Assembly: GCF_014200435.1 (NCBI RefSeq)
Contig: NZ_JACHBR010000001.1
Span: 2,232,001-2,296,000, forward strand
Direction of reading: 5' to 3'
Origin: Sphaerisporangium krabiense
Lineage (GTDB): Bacteria; Actinomycetota; Actinomycetes; Streptosporangiales; Streptosporangiaceae
DNA: 64,000 bases
Positions within the stretch are counted from its first letter, which is position 1. Each line of letters starts with the position of its first letter. A program made the position numbers and the translations under genes. The notes beneath the pieces are model-generated. The model was not told where the DNA came from and did not search any database. It was given only the letters and a program-made list of their open reading frames with translations. Below are positions 32,169-40,516 of this stretch, in pieces.

Positions 32169-33058
32169 GAGTGTCGCCGCCGGGCGTGCCGCGGGTGCCC
32201 CGCTTCCCCCGGTTTGGCGAGGAACGGCGACCGGCCGAGGAGCAGGATGCCCGTGACCATCGCGATCAATCCCACCACCTCCGCCGCGAGCGCGGCGGCC
32301 GACACCTGCAAGCGCTCGGAGAAGACCACGATGCCGAGGACGATCCCGGTGACCGGCTCGGCGGCGGTGGTGGCCGGCAGCGAGACGCGCAGCGGAGCGG
32401 CGTCGAACGCGCTCTGGTTGAGGAACAGCCCGACCACCGCGACGCCGGGTACGGCGTACGGCTGCCAGGTCCGCAGCAGCGCGCCGAACCCGCCGCCGAA
32501 CACGGCGAGCGCGCTGTGCGTGAGCACGTCCTGCATGCCGTAGAGAACCCCCGCGGCGGCGGCGAGCAGCATGGCCTTGACCTGCAGGGACGCCCGGACC
32601 GCGATCACGACGAGCAGGGCGGACAGCGCGGCGGCGGGGATCATCGCGAGCCAGCGCCAGGACAGGGGGTCGGCGGGGTCGGCGACCTTGGCCTCCTGCG
32701 GCCGGCCGAAGAAGAGGAACAGGGCCACCCCGCCGCACACCAGCACCGCGCCGAGCCATTCGGCGAGGTTGAAGTGCTGCTTGTAGACCACGTGCGCGGC
32801 GATGAGCGCGAACAGCAGGTTCGTGGCCAGGAGCGGCTCCACCCACGAGACGCTGGCCCGGCCGAGCGCGATCGCGCCGAGGACCTGGCCGCAGAACATC
32901 AGGCCGATGCCCGCGAGCCACAGGGGCTTGTGCAGCAGGTCGAGGATCAGGCGCGGGTGCAGCACTTCGCTCAACGGCTCGGTGTAGGCGGCGTGCTGCT
33001 GCGCGACGAAGCCGAGGCCGATCAGGCAGGCCGCGGCCAGGGAAAGCCAGACGATCAC
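32165..33058 (-). CDS. EamA/DMT-type ten-helix membrane protein, first of a pair
   Basis: 297 residues, about ten transmembrane helices in the two-repeat DMT layout: IVWLSLAAACLIGLGFVAQQ (helix 1), IALGRASVSWVEPLLATNLLFALI and TTAAEPVTGIVLGIVVFSERL as the paired EamA-type helices. GTG 33058 is preceded by GGAGGGAGG at the right distance and the earlier in-frame start is not. It forms a two-gene unit with the following, similar protein, consistent with a heterodimer. The substrate is unknown. Confidence 0.82.
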   Translation of the reverse strand: MIVWLSLAAACLIGLGFVAQQHAAYTEPLSEVLHPRLILDLLHKPLWLAGIGLMFCGQVLGAIALGRASVSWVEPLLATNLLFALIAAHVVYKQHFNLAEWLGAVLVCGGVALFLFFGRPQEAKVADPADPLSWRWLAMIPAAALSALLVVIAVRASLQVKAMLLAAAAGVLYGMQDVLTHSALAVFGGGFGALLRTWQPYAVPGVAVVGLFLNQSAFDAAPLRVSLPATTAAEPVTGIVLGIVVFSERLQVSAAALAAEVVGLIAMVTGILLLGRSPFLAKPGEAGHPRHARRRHS

Positions 33059-33411
33059 GTGAGCCTCCCTCCGATACACGCTCCCAGCGGTATCCGCCCT
33101 GGTCAGAGTATGCGATGCACCCGGCGTGACCTTGTCAGGCCGGGCCGGTCACCACGGGCGAGGGTGTCGCGGACCGTGCCGTGCGGCCCGCGCCGGCCGG
33201 CGGACCCGCCCGCCGAGGCGGCCGTTCCGTAATTCGGCCCGTGGAAGGCCCGCTTCCGAAGGTTCATGACCGGTATCGGCAGACATTCCTCACGCACATA
33301 CCGGACATTTCCTGAGATCGATATCAGGAACGCGCAGGACATGCCGGGAAGCGCCCGCACGGCCTTGATCCACTCCCCGCGACACACGGCCTTATTCCCA
33401 GATCACCGGCG
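33059..33411. other. Intergenic region upstream of the DMT pair and the methyltransferase
   Basis: Divergent promoter region of about 350 bases, partly AT-richer. No frame here has a ribosome binding site or recognisable product. Its right end holds the TTGACA promoter described separately. Confidence 0.4.
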
Positions 33412-33441
33412 TTGACACGTCACTCGACAGGCTGATAGGAA
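33412..33441 (+). promoter_or_regulatory. Sigma-A-type promoter for the methyltransferase gene
   Basis: TTGACA at 33412-33417 and TAGGAA at 33436-33441 with an 18-base spacer, giving a predicted transcript start about 30 bases before GTG 33480. The -35 is a consensus match; the -10 is a moderate actinobacterial match. Confidence 0.55.
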
Positions 33442-33479
33442 GTGTTCGTCATATCGGGCTTGAATAACAGGGAAAGCTC

Positions 33480-34409
33480 GTGACCACCAAGGCGTTACGG
33501 CGACGGCCCTATCTTCCCGGTCTCTCCCTCGGAGATTATCTCGATTTCATCGAGGACCGCTTTCCCGCCTTCGCCCGCGTGCTCTGGTTCGACAGGACGG
33601 GCGGCGCCGACGCGCTCGGATCCCTGCCGCGGCCGGCCCGCGGCGGCGCGAACGCCAGGGCGGACCTCCAGCGCCACGCCCGGCGCGACCCGATGGCCGG
33701 GGCCCGCGGAATGCGCGCGCTGTTCACGCTCGCCGCGGGCGTCACGTCCCCCGAGCGCGTCCCGCGCGGCTGGAACGTCCTCGACCCGCTCGGCGGGGAC
33801 GGCGTGCTCGCCCAGGTCTTCGCGACCATGGCTCCCCAGGCCGGGCACGCCGTGATCACCAGCGACGTGGCGGGCGAGATGGTGATCGAGGCGCTGCGCG
33901 CGGGCCTTCCGGCCGTGCGCCAGCGGGCGCGGTTCCTGTTCATCCGGGACGAGGCCGTCGACGCGGTGCTCCTGGCGTACGGCACGCGCCGGATCCCCGA
34001 GGCGGACCGGTTGCTCGTCTGCCAGGAGGCCGCCCGGGTCCTGCGCCCCGGCGGCAGGCTGGTCATCCACGATTTCGAGGAGGGCGCCCCCCTCACGCCG
34101 TCCGGGGGCGCGCGCCGCCCGGTCGCGGCGGGCCACCCGCGTTTCACCGCCGCCGACATGGAGCGGTGCCTCGCGCTCAGCGGCCTTCACGCGATCAGGG
34201 TGCACCGCGTCCACGACCCGCTCGTCCTGCGCAAGGGCTCGGCCGCCGAGGCGCGCGCCCTGTTGTCCGGTCACCTGCTGGACACGGTGGGGCCGGCCGT
34301 CTTCCGGGACGGCTCGGACTGGGTGGCGGAGGTTCCCCGGGTGGCGCTGGTGGCCGTCGGCGAGAAACGGCCGGCGGCGGGGTGCGGAACGCCCGGCCTC
34401 GCGCGTTGA
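33480..34409 (+). CDS. Class I SAM-dependent methyltransferase-like protein
   Basis: 309 residues. The centre shows the Rossmann methyltransferase order: VLDPLGGDGVLAQVFA (motif I, here DPLGGDG rather than DxGxGxG), VITSDVAGEMVIEALRAG (motif II acidic loop), DAVLLAYGTRRIPEADRLLVCQEAARVLRPGGRLVIHDF (motifs IV-V with the LRPGG post-I element). The N-terminal 75 residues (starting LPGLSLGDYLDFIEDRFP) and the C-terminal helices would form the substrate lid. The substrate is unknown. Start GTG 33480 follows AGGGAAAG. It converges on the next small gene, and a hairpin terminator separates them. Confidence 0.8.
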   Translation: MTTKALRRRPYLPGLSLGDYLDFIEDRFPAFARVLWFDRTGGADALGSLPRPARGGANARADLQRHARRDPMAGARGMRALFTLAAGVTSPERVPRGWNVLDPLGGDGVLAQVFATMAPQAGHAVITSDVAGEMVIEALRAGLPAVRQRARFLFIRDEAVDAVLLAYGTRRIPEADRLLVCQEAARVLRPGGRLVIHDFEEGAPLTPSGGARRPVAAGHPRFTAADMERCLALSGLHAIRVHRVHDPLVLRKGSAAEARALLSGHLLDTVGPAVFRDGSDWVAEVPRVALVAVGEKRPAAGCGTPGLAR

Positions 34410-34421
34410 CCTCGGGAAACA

Positions 34422-34453
34422 GCCGGAATTGCTCAGGTAGTCGCAATTCCGGC
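34422..34453. terminator. Bidirectional hairpin terminator
   Basis: GCCGGAATTGC (34422-34432) pairs perfectly with GCAATTCCGGC (34443-34453) around a ten-base loop. It sits 13 bases after the methyltransferase stop and before the stop of the convergent hypothetical gene. No U-run follows. Confidence 0.7.
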
Positions 34454-34530
34454 GGGGCGGTGCGCACGCCGCCGCGCCGCGCCGGGCCGTGTATCCGGGC
34501 GTCGCCGCGACGTGCGTTCCGCCGTTCCCG

Positions 34531-34965
34531 CTAGGCCGGCTCGCCGTCGTCCTGCGGAAGGGAACTGATCTCACCGGGAATCGCCGCGCGGATCGCCTCG
34601 GCGACGTTGGGACCGTCGATCACGGATATGGATGGTGGTGTTTCCTCCTCGGGGGGCGGCTCCAGGACCATGAGGGTGTAGCCGAGTTCCAGAAGGATTT
34701 CGGCTATCGTCCGGTGCATCGAAACGACGACATGACGCTCCAGCGAGTTAATCGACTGGCTCCCGTTCTGGAAACGGGTCGTCAACGCGCCGAGCGCCGT
34801 TTTCGCGCAGTCGTTCACACGCCAGATCACCCGGACCACGTCGTGGTCGAGGTGAGCATCGAATCCACTGGAACATCCAGTGGTATAACGCGGAAGTCCG
34901 ACCAGTCGTAAAATGAGGTAGACGTCCTCCGCCAACGCCTGCCCCATCGGTGACAGATCGCTCAT
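34531..34965 (-). CDS. Small hypothetical protein
   Basis: 144 residues, no recognised family. It is mixed alpha/beta, with a charged Glu/Pro-rich stretch (EPPPEEETPP around residue 101) before the C-terminal helix. Codon use is less extreme than its neighbours (several A/T-ending codons) and the surrounding intergenic DNA is AT-richer, which could mean recent acquisition. The start ATG 34965 follows a weak AGCG sequence only. It is divergent from the DUF2809 gene. Confidence 0.45.
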   Translation of the reverse strand: MSDLSPMGQALAEDVYLILRLVGLPRYTTGCSSGFDAHLDHDVVRVIWRVNDCAKTALGALTTRFQNGSQSINSLERHVVVSMHRTIAEILLELGYTLMVLEPPPEEETPPSISVIDGPNVAEAIRAAIPGEISSLPQDDGEPA

Positions 34966-35184
34966 AGATGAAACGCTAAGTGCTGCATCCGCCGATTACC
35001 AGACTCGTGTTGCCTTGACTCAGTTGATGATGTCAACATACCCGGTCAATCCATGACATCTTCACGATCCAGCCATGAACCATGACAAGGCCATCTCGGC
35101 CTCACACCGTACCGCCCTCAGGTCCGGCGAGGCGCGGTGGTTTCTCCGAGTTTCTTCAAGGTCCCCATCTCCGGCGCGCGGTCG

Positions 35185-35190
35185 TAGAAT
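35185..35190 (+). promoter_or_regulatory. -10 element for a probably leaderless transcript
   Basis: TAGAAT at 35185-35190 is a near-consensus actinobacterial -10, ending seven bases before GTG 35198. That is the distance expected if transcription starts at the GTG itself. No good -35 is visible upstream. Confidence 0.5.
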
Positions 35191-35197
35191 GCGCGGC

Positions 35198-35599
35198 GTG
35201 ACGGGGGCCGGACGACGTGAGGGCGCGCGGGCGCGTCTGGTGGCGGCCGGCGCCGTGGCGGCGACGGTCGCGGCGGGGCTGGCGGTCCGGGCCGTCGCCG
35301 CGGGAGACGTGGCGAAGTACGCCGGGGACGCCCTCTACACGGTGCTGATCTACGGGCTGGTCGTCCTCGTGGCGCCGCGGGTGAGACCGGTGACGGCGGG
35401 CGCGCTCGCGCTGGCCGTGAGCTGGGCGATCGAGTTCGCGCAGATGACCGGCCTTCCGGCGGAGCTGTCCCGGCACAGCGCCCTGGCGCGGCTGGTCCTG
35501 GGGTCGACCTTCAACCCGCCCGACCTGTTCTGGTACGCGGTGGGGGCGTCCGCCGCGCTCCTGGCCCATCTGGCCGCACGGGCGCGCCGCCGCGGGTGA
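35198..35599 (+). CDS. DUF2809 family membrane protein
   Basis: 133 residues, about four transmembrane helices and the DUF2809 signatures: GDALYTVLIYGLVVL near residue 45, ALALAVSWAIEFAQ (Glu-Phe-Gln in a helix) near 75, and GSTFNPPDLFWYAVG near 105. Function unknown. I start at GTG 35198 because the TAGAAT -10 ends seven bases before it (leaderless); an ATG at 35189 overlaps that hexamer. A rho-independent terminator follows 18 bases after the stop. Confidence 0.8.
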   Translation: MTGAGRREGARARLVAAGAVAATVAAGLAVRAVAAGDVAKYAGDALYTVLIYGLVVLVAPRVRPVTAGALALAVSWAIEFAQMTGLPAELSRHSALARLVLGSTFNPPDLFWYAVGASAALLAHLAARARRRG

Positions 35600-35617
35600 C
35601 GCGCCGCCGCACGCGAA

Positions 35618-35645
35618 AGGCCCCGGTCTGCGGAAACCGGGGCCT
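35618..35645 (+). terminator. Rho-independent terminator after the DUF2809 gene
   Basis: AGGCCCCGGT (35618-35627) pairs with ACCGGGGCCT (35636-35645); eight-base loop. It lies just after the stop codon. Confidence 0.8.
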
Positions 35646-35769
35646 GCGAATCGAACGCTGCGAGATCACCGGCGGATGCCGGGAGATCCCAGGAGATACG
35701 GCACGGCCACCGTGTGATCCTCGGGGGTGTCCACACAACACTGCCGATCACGCGGTGGCCGTGCTCTGA

Positions 35770-35795
35770 CCAGTGAGATCAGGGATTCTCACTGG
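35770..35795 (-). terminator. Hairpin terminator of the intradiol dioxygenase gene
   Basis: CCAGTGAGA (35770-35778) pairs with TCTCACTGG (35787-35795) with an eight-base loop, 11 bases downstream of the dioxygenase stop on the minus strand. Confidence 0.65.
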
Positions 35796-35805
35796 GGCCT
35801 TGGGT

Positions 35806-36660
35806 TCAGCCCACGCGCTGCCACAGGGACGGCACGTTCGGCGGCTCCCAGCCCGGCAGGGCGGTGTGCGACTGGAGGCACCGGTAGGTGGAGCCGTTGT
35901 ACTGCACCGTGTCGCCGGCGTTGTAGTTCTTCCACGCCTGCCAGGTGGTGGTCCCACCCGTGGGGGTGGTGGTGGGCGTGTTCGACGGGGTCGGCGTGGG
36001 GGTCACCGTCCGGGTCGGCGTCGGGGTCGGGCCCTGCACGTTGAGCACGAAGTCGTACGACGCCTGCTTGGGGTTGCTGCCGCTGACGGTCATCAGCAAC
36101 CGGGGGTCGTAGATCGTGTCCGTGCTGTTGCGCGGCTCGCCGGGGAAGTAGGTCTGCGTGGTCAGGATCGGCCGGTTGGGGGCCTGCAGCTTGACGTGGA
36201 GGTGCCGCGTACGGCCCGGGTAGAGGCCCGGCACGATCGTGGTCAGCTTGTAGGCGCCGTTGGCGTCGGTGTAGAAGTGACCGCGCTGGTTGTAGGTGAC
36301 GTTGTCGTAGTTGCCCTGGGAGTCCGCCTGCCACCAGTCCATCAGCACGTTGGCGAGCGGCTGGCAGTTGATCCCGAAGACGAAGCCGCTGACCACCAAG
36401 GGGGTGCCGCTGCCCGGGATCGTGCTGCGCTGCGGCGAGCCCGGCTTGAAGTACGGGCCCTCGGTCTGGGCGATGGTGGGGGCGTCGCCCGGGTCGCAGT
36501 TGTACGGCGTGGGGCTCAGGGTGGTGCCACCGGCCGCCACGACGTCACGGGCGAGAGAGGCGTGCGCGACCTTGCCCACGATGAGCGGGACAGGGGCGCC
36601 GATGAGCGCCGCCTTCAACAAGGTCTTGCGGGTGATCCCGCGCGGCTTTTCCTCTTCCAT
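35806..36660 (-). CDS. Secreted intradiol ring-cleavage dioxygenase fused to a CBM5/12 module
   Basis: 284 residues. The N-terminus (RGITRKTLLKAALIGAP) is an Arg-Lys twin-arginine-type signal for folded export. The catalytic part is an intradiol dioxygenase: TEGPYFKPGSP, GHFYTDANGAYKLTTIVPG and TRHLHVKLQAP, the last with metal-ligand histidines. After a Thr/Pro linker (residues 211-237) a C-terminal CBM5/12 carbohydrate-binding module begins (TTWQAWKNYNAGDTV, YRCLQSHTALPGWEPP). A Streptomyces enzyme with this fusion (SACTE_2871) is described as cleaving catechols while binding lignin/chitin. Such a protein would act extracellularly on aromatic polymers or their phenols. The module is nearly identical to that of the M4 peptidase upstream. 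Confidence 0.92.
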   Translation of the reverse strand: MEEEKPRGITRKTLLKAALIGAPVPLIVGKVAHASLARDVVAAGGTTLSPTPYNCDPGDAPTIAQTEGPYFKPGSPQRSTIPGSGTPLVVSGFVFGINCQPLANVLMDWWQADSQGNYDNVTYNQRGHFYTDANGAYKLTTIVPGLYPGRTRHLHVKLQAPNRPILTTQTYFPGEPRNSTDTIYDPRLLMTVSGSNPKQASYDFVLNVQGPTPTPTRTVTPTPTPSNTPTTTPTGGTTTWQAWKNYNAGDTVQYNGSTYRCLQSHTALPGWEPPNVPSLWQRVG

Positions 36661-36856
36661 GGGGGGTCCCTCCTTGTAGGTGCTGCTACCAAATTGACAG
36701 CGAGTGTTACCGCGGAGAACCCCTCAGGTTTGCATAAGACCGTCGTATACCATCTCGGATATTTTGCCGGATGTGACGGTGATGCGGCAGGTCTGGGTGG
36801 TTATCGCGGGGTCGAGGGGTTCACCGGAGGCCACCGAATCGCTCCGGGCAGCCGTG
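36661..36856. other. Dioxygenase promoter region
   Basis: Region upstream of the dioxygenase. It contains GGAGGGA before the ATG (36660) and an AT-rich patch (about 36680-36780) in which I could not fix a promoter. Together with the next three hairpins it separates the dioxygenase from the M4 peptidase. Confidence 0.35.
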
Positions 36857-37074
36857 CGCCCGGCCGCTAGGCGGCCGGGCGAGGGATTCGCTGTCAGTGG
36901 AGGAGTCAAGGCGGCGGCCCCCCCGCGAGGTACGCCGCCCTGACTCCTCCCCGGGCGGACACGGCTCCGCCCGGTTCGGCGGCGCCGCCCTGCTCCTGCG
37001 GAGTTGGAGCCCGGGCGACGTCATGTGGTCAGAGTGTCCGCGGGCGGGCGGCCGAGCGAGGAGGCCGCCCGCCC
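36857..37074 (-). terminator. Cluster of three strong hairpins downstream of the M4 peptidase gene
   Basis: Three near-perfect stems follow the peptidase stop on the minus strand. GGGCGGGCGGCC (37042-37053) with GGCCGCCCGCCC (37063-37074) is 12 bp, 9-base loop. GGAGGAGTCAAGGCGGCG (36899-36916) with its complement at 36933-36950 is 18 bp with one wobble. CGCCCGGCCGC (36857-36867) with GCGGCCGGGCG (36871-36881) is 11 bp, 3-base loop. Confidence 0.75.
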
Positions 37075-37081
37075 CCGGAGA

Positions 37082-39436
37082 TCAGACTCGAGCCCAGAGA
37101 GCCGGGACGTTCGGCGGCTCCCAGCCGGGCAGCGAGGTGTGCGACTGGAGGCACCGGTAGGAGACGCCCTGGTAGGTCACCGTCTGGCCGGCGGTGTAGT
37201 TGGTCCACTCCTTCCAGGTGGTCTCACCCGGGCCGGTGCCGCCGACGGTGAGGTTGAAGCTCGCCGTGCGGTCGACGGTGGCGCCGTCCAGGTTGATCGT
37301 GATCGGGTAGGTGTCGGCCTCGGTGGCGGAGGTGGTGCTGATCGTCACCGTGGACGTACCGCCCGCCGTGATCGACTGCGGCGAGAAGCTGACCGACACG
37401 CCGGCCGGGAGCTTGGAGGCCGACAGGGTGATCGACTGGGCGCTGCCCTGCGTGACCTGGGTCCTCAGCGTCGTGGTGGCCGACTGGCCGGCCTCTACGT
37501 TCGCCGAGGCCGGGTCGAGCGTGGCGCTGTAGTCGTTGTCACCGGGGTTCACGGTGCCGACGGTCAGGCTGAAGTTCGCCGTCTTGTCGACGTCCGCGCC
37601 GTCGGCGGTCACCGTGATCTGGTAGGTGCCGGACGGGGTGCTGGCGGAGGTCGCCAGCCGCAGCGACGAGGTCTGCCCGGACTGGATGGTCGCCGGGGTG
37701 AACGTCGCGGTGGTGCCGGCGGGCAGGCCGCTCGCCCGCAGGGTGATCGACTGGGCGTTGCCCGAGGTGACCGTCGTGCTGAGGTTGGTGGTGACCGCCT
37801 GGCCGGCCTCGGTGGTGGCCGAGGTCGGGTTCAGCGAGAAGCTGAAGTCGTTGATCGGCGTGGTGATCGTGCAGGTCGGCTCACCGGACTGCGCGGGAAC
37901 CTGGACGGCGGTCCACGCGGCCTTGGCCGCGTTGAACTCGACACAGCTGTTGGGGAACAGCTGCTTGGCGGCCGTCAGCGAGTGCAGACGGAACCGGGCG
38001 TAGGTCCGCGCGCCGCTCTTGAGGTTCATGCCGCTCATGAAGATCTGGCCGGCCTTCTGGATGCCGATGCCGGTCAGCGAGGACGGGCCGGTGCAGACCG
38101 GGCTGGTCGGCTTGCCGCCGCCGGGGTTAGTGCCCTCGGCGAGCAGGTAGAACCAGTGGTTCTGCGGACCGGCGGCCTTGTGGACCTCGGTGTTCGGGAT
38201 CGCGCTGGTCCAGCAGTTGGGGTCGCCGTTGGTCTGGGGGTTGTACATGTACCGGATCGGGCCGCTGCCGACCAGGTTGACCTTCTCGCCGACCGTGTAG
38301 TCCCCGGGGTCGTTCGGGTTGTTGGCGTAGTACTCGGTCAGCGCGCCGAAGATGTCACCGGTCGACTCGCCGAGACCGCCGCCCTCGCCACCGCTGCCCG
38401 TGCTGCCCGTGTACTGGTCGATCGCGTGGCCGTACTCGTGGGCGACGACGTCCATCGACGTGGCCTGGCGCTGGTTGTCCTGGCTGTGGCCGAAGTTGGT
38501 GTAGCTGCCGTTCCAGTAGGCGTTGACGTCGGCGAGGCCCACGCGGGCGGGCGGGGCGCCGCCGCTGCCGTTGATGCCGTTACGGCCGAGCCAGTCCTTG
38601 AGCATGTCCGACTCTTTTTGCGCGGCGTACATCGTGTCCACGCAGGCGGTTTCCAGGTTGGTGCCCTGGCCGTTGCCCCAGGAGTCGGTGCTCTTGGTGT
38701 AGGCCGTGCCACCCTGGCCGCCACACCGCAGGCCGGGGCGGGTGTTGTCGGTCATCGAGTACGAGCCGGCGGAGCCGCTCGTCGCGATGTTGACCTGGCC
38801 GACGTAGTAACCGTTGCCGGTGCCGTGCTTGACGTCGTCGTAGGAGTCGACGACCTTGCCCGTGGCCGCGTCGACGAATACGTGCAGGACGCTCGGGGCG
38901 TTGTCCTTCTTCGCGCCGGTGACGACGGTCTCCCACGTCAGGGTGGGCTTGGCCAGAAGGGCGTGGACGACGAGCTTCGGCGTGCTGACGGACTCGACCT
39001 TGGCCAGCTGCGCGCGCGCCGTGGCGGCGGCCTTGGCGGCGGTCAGCTTGGGCACGTTGGCGACCTGCAGCTCGGACTCGATGCCGTTGCTGACCGCCTC
39101 CACCGCCTGCCCGCTGGCGTCCGTGGAGATGACGACGTCTCCGCCGTGCACGGGGATGCCCGCGTAGGTGCGGTTGTAGGTCAGGTACTGGATGCCGCGC
39201 AGCCCGGTGATGCTCTTGGACAGCGCGAACTTGTCCTGCGGCGTCGCGTGCAGCTGCGCCGCGTACGTCGTGAGCGCGCTCGCCGCGCTGGCGAGTGCGC
39301 GCGCCTGGGGGCTCGGTGAAGCCGGGGCGCTGGCCGCGGAAGCCGACGTTGTGGTCACTCCCGCGAGTGCTGACGAGGCCAGGGCCGCTGCTGCCAGTAC
39401 GGCTAGCGAGGCCGACCTCTTAAGTGGGGATTTCAC
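37082..39436 (-). CDS. Secreted M4-family zinc metallopeptidase with two Ig-like repeats and CBM5/12
   Basis: 784 residues. Signal peptide KRSASLAVLAAAALASSALAG. A propeptide (about 45-200) with FTP-like YAGIPVHGGDVVISTD and TWETVVTGAKKD. The catalytic domain has zinc ligands HEYGH (333-337), VVAHEYGHAIDQ, then GGLGESTGDIFGALTEYY with the third-ligand Glu, and NHWFYLLAEGTN. Two tandem ~97-residue beta-sandwich repeats follow (each starts with a SFSLNPTSATTEAGQ-like strand), then a CBM5/12 module (TTWKEWTNYTAGQTV, YRCLQSHTSLPGWEPP). GTG 39436 is chosen: AGGAG precedes it and the signal peptide starts there; an in-frame start at 39532 is upstream of it. It degrades extracellular protein, targeted to chitin/lignocellulose by the CBM. 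The LysR gene lies 100 bases upstream on the same strand. Confidence 0.95.
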   Translation of the reverse strand: MKSPLKRSASLAVLAAAALASSALAGVTTTSASAASAPASPSPQARALASAASALTTYAAQLHATPQDKFALSKSITGLRGIQYLTYNRTYAGIPVHGGDVVISTDASGQAVEAVSNGIESELQVANVPKLTAAKAAATARAQLAKVESVSTPKLVVHALLAKPTLTWETVVTGAKKDNAPSVLHVFVDAATGKVVDSYDDVKHGTGNGYYVGQVNIATSGSAGSYSMTDNTRPGLRCGGQGGTAYTKSTDSWGNGQGTNLETACVDTMYAAQKESDMLKDWLGRNGINGSGGAPPARVGLADVNAYWNGSYTNFGHSQDNQRQATSMDVVAHEYGHAIDQYTGSTGSGGEGGGLGESTGDIFGALTEYYANNPNDPGDYTVGEKVNLVGSGPIRYMYNPQTNGDPNCWTSAIPNTEVHKAAGPQNHWFYLLAEGTNPGGGKPTSPVCTGPSSLTGIGIQKAGQIFMSGMNLKSGARTYARFRLHSLTAAKQLFPNSCVEFNAAKAAWTAVQVPAQSGEPTCTITTPINDFSFSLNPTSATTEAGQAVTTNLSTTVTSGNAQSITLRASGLPAGTTATFTPATIQSGQTSSLRLATSASTPSGTYQITVTADGADVDKTANFSLTVGTVNPGDNDYSATLDPASANVEAGQSATTTLRTQVTQGSAQSITLSASKLPAGVSVSFSPQSITAGGTSTVTISTTSATEADTYPITINLDGATVDRTASFNLTVGGTGPGETTWKEWTNYTAGQTVTYQGVSYRCLQSHTSLPGWEPPNVPALWARV

Positions 39437-39538
39437 TCCTTGTGACTCCTGTCCCTTGGGGGGTTGAGGGGAGGAGCCCGGCCGGGGCTGAAGCACACCG
39501 TGACATTCACGGTGCGAGGGGGGTAACCCCACAGCTTC

Positions 39539-40516
39539 CTATACGATCGCGCTATAGGGGTCCTGGGCCTGGGGCTGAGGAAGGGGTCCGTGTCGCTTGA
39601 GCCAGTCTTGATACACGGGTGCCTTCTCGGCGTCCGCCCAGTACGCGCGCCGTACCGCCGTCACGAGCTCAGAGATCTGCGGGTCCACGGGGCCCGCCTC
39701 CGTCCACCCGATCAGGTGGCGGAAGCTGAGCGGTGTACCCGCCAGTGGCCGGATGGCGATGCCGGGGTAGCCTCTGCTGGTCGCCTGGAACATCCCGACG
39801 CACCGCGAGGCGGCGATCAGGTCCACGGCGACGCTGAGGGTGGCCTCGCAGCCGATCTTCGGGACGAATCCCGCCTTGGCGCAGGCATCGGAGAAATGCT
39901 CTCGATGTCCGACCTCGATCATGACCGGCAGCGACCACTCCTCGCCGGCCAGGTCGGCCAGCTCGATCTCCTGGTGCGCGGCCAGCGGATGGTTCTCGGC
40001 CACGGCGACGAAGATCGGCTCCCACGCGACCGGGGCGTATCCGACGCCGGCGGGCGGTGTGAGAGGGAGACCGGGGTAGTCGGCGAGGGTCGCCAGTTCG
40101 AGCCGCTGCGAACGCAGGAGGCTCGGCAGGACGTCCATCGCCTCCTCCGTCCGCATGCTCACTTCGGCGTCGGGCAGAAGTTCCCGGAGGGTGCCGATGA
40201 TGTGCAGGGCGAGGTGACTGGACATGCACCCCACCCGCACGACCCTCCGGCCGGCGAACCTCATTCCGTCGCGCCGCAGTTCCTCGAACGCGGGCAGCAG
40301 GGAGCGAGACCGGGCCAGCACCCACTCGCCGAGTGGCGTGGCCGTGGCTCCCTCGCGCCCGCGCTCGAAGAGCGGGCTGCCGAACATCGACTCGATGCGC
40401 CGAAGCTGAGCCGCCAGGGACGGCTGGGAGGTCTTCAGCGCGGCAGCGGCCTTGGAGATGCTCCCGTGGTCCGCGATGGCGCAGACCGCACGCAGATGAC
40501 GCACTTCTAGATCCAC
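39539..40516 (-). CDS. LysR-family transcriptional regulator
   Basis: 325 residues. The N-terminal winged helix (RHLRAVCAIADHGSISKAAAAL and QPSLAAQLRRIESMFGSPLFERG) is canonical; the substrate-binding domain spans residues 90-300 (RVGCMSSHLALHI, YAPVAWEPIFVAVAENHPLA). It starts with GTG 40516 in an AT-rich stretch lacking a clear ribosome binding site. The downstream M4 peptidase gene is on the same strand, about 100 bases away. LysR activators next to secreted metalloproteases are known from Streptomyces (SnpR), so it may control it, although SnpR-type genes are usually divergent. Confidence 0.9.
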   Translation of the reverse strand: MDLEVRHLRAVCAIADHGSISKAAAALKTSQPSLAAQLRRIESMFGSPLFERGREGATATPLGEWVLARSRSLLPAFEELRRDGMRFAGRRVVRVGCMSSHLALHIIGTLRELLPDAEVSMRTEEAMDVLPSLLRSQRLELATLADYPGLPLTPPAGVGYAPVAWEPIFVAVAENHPLAAHQEIELADLAGEEWSLPVMIEVGHREHFSDACAKAGFVPKIGCEATLSVAVDLIAASRCVGMFQATSRGYPGIAIRPLAGTPLSFRHLIGWTEAGPVDPQISELVTAVRRAYWADAEKAPVYQDWLKRHGPLPQPQAQDPYSAIV

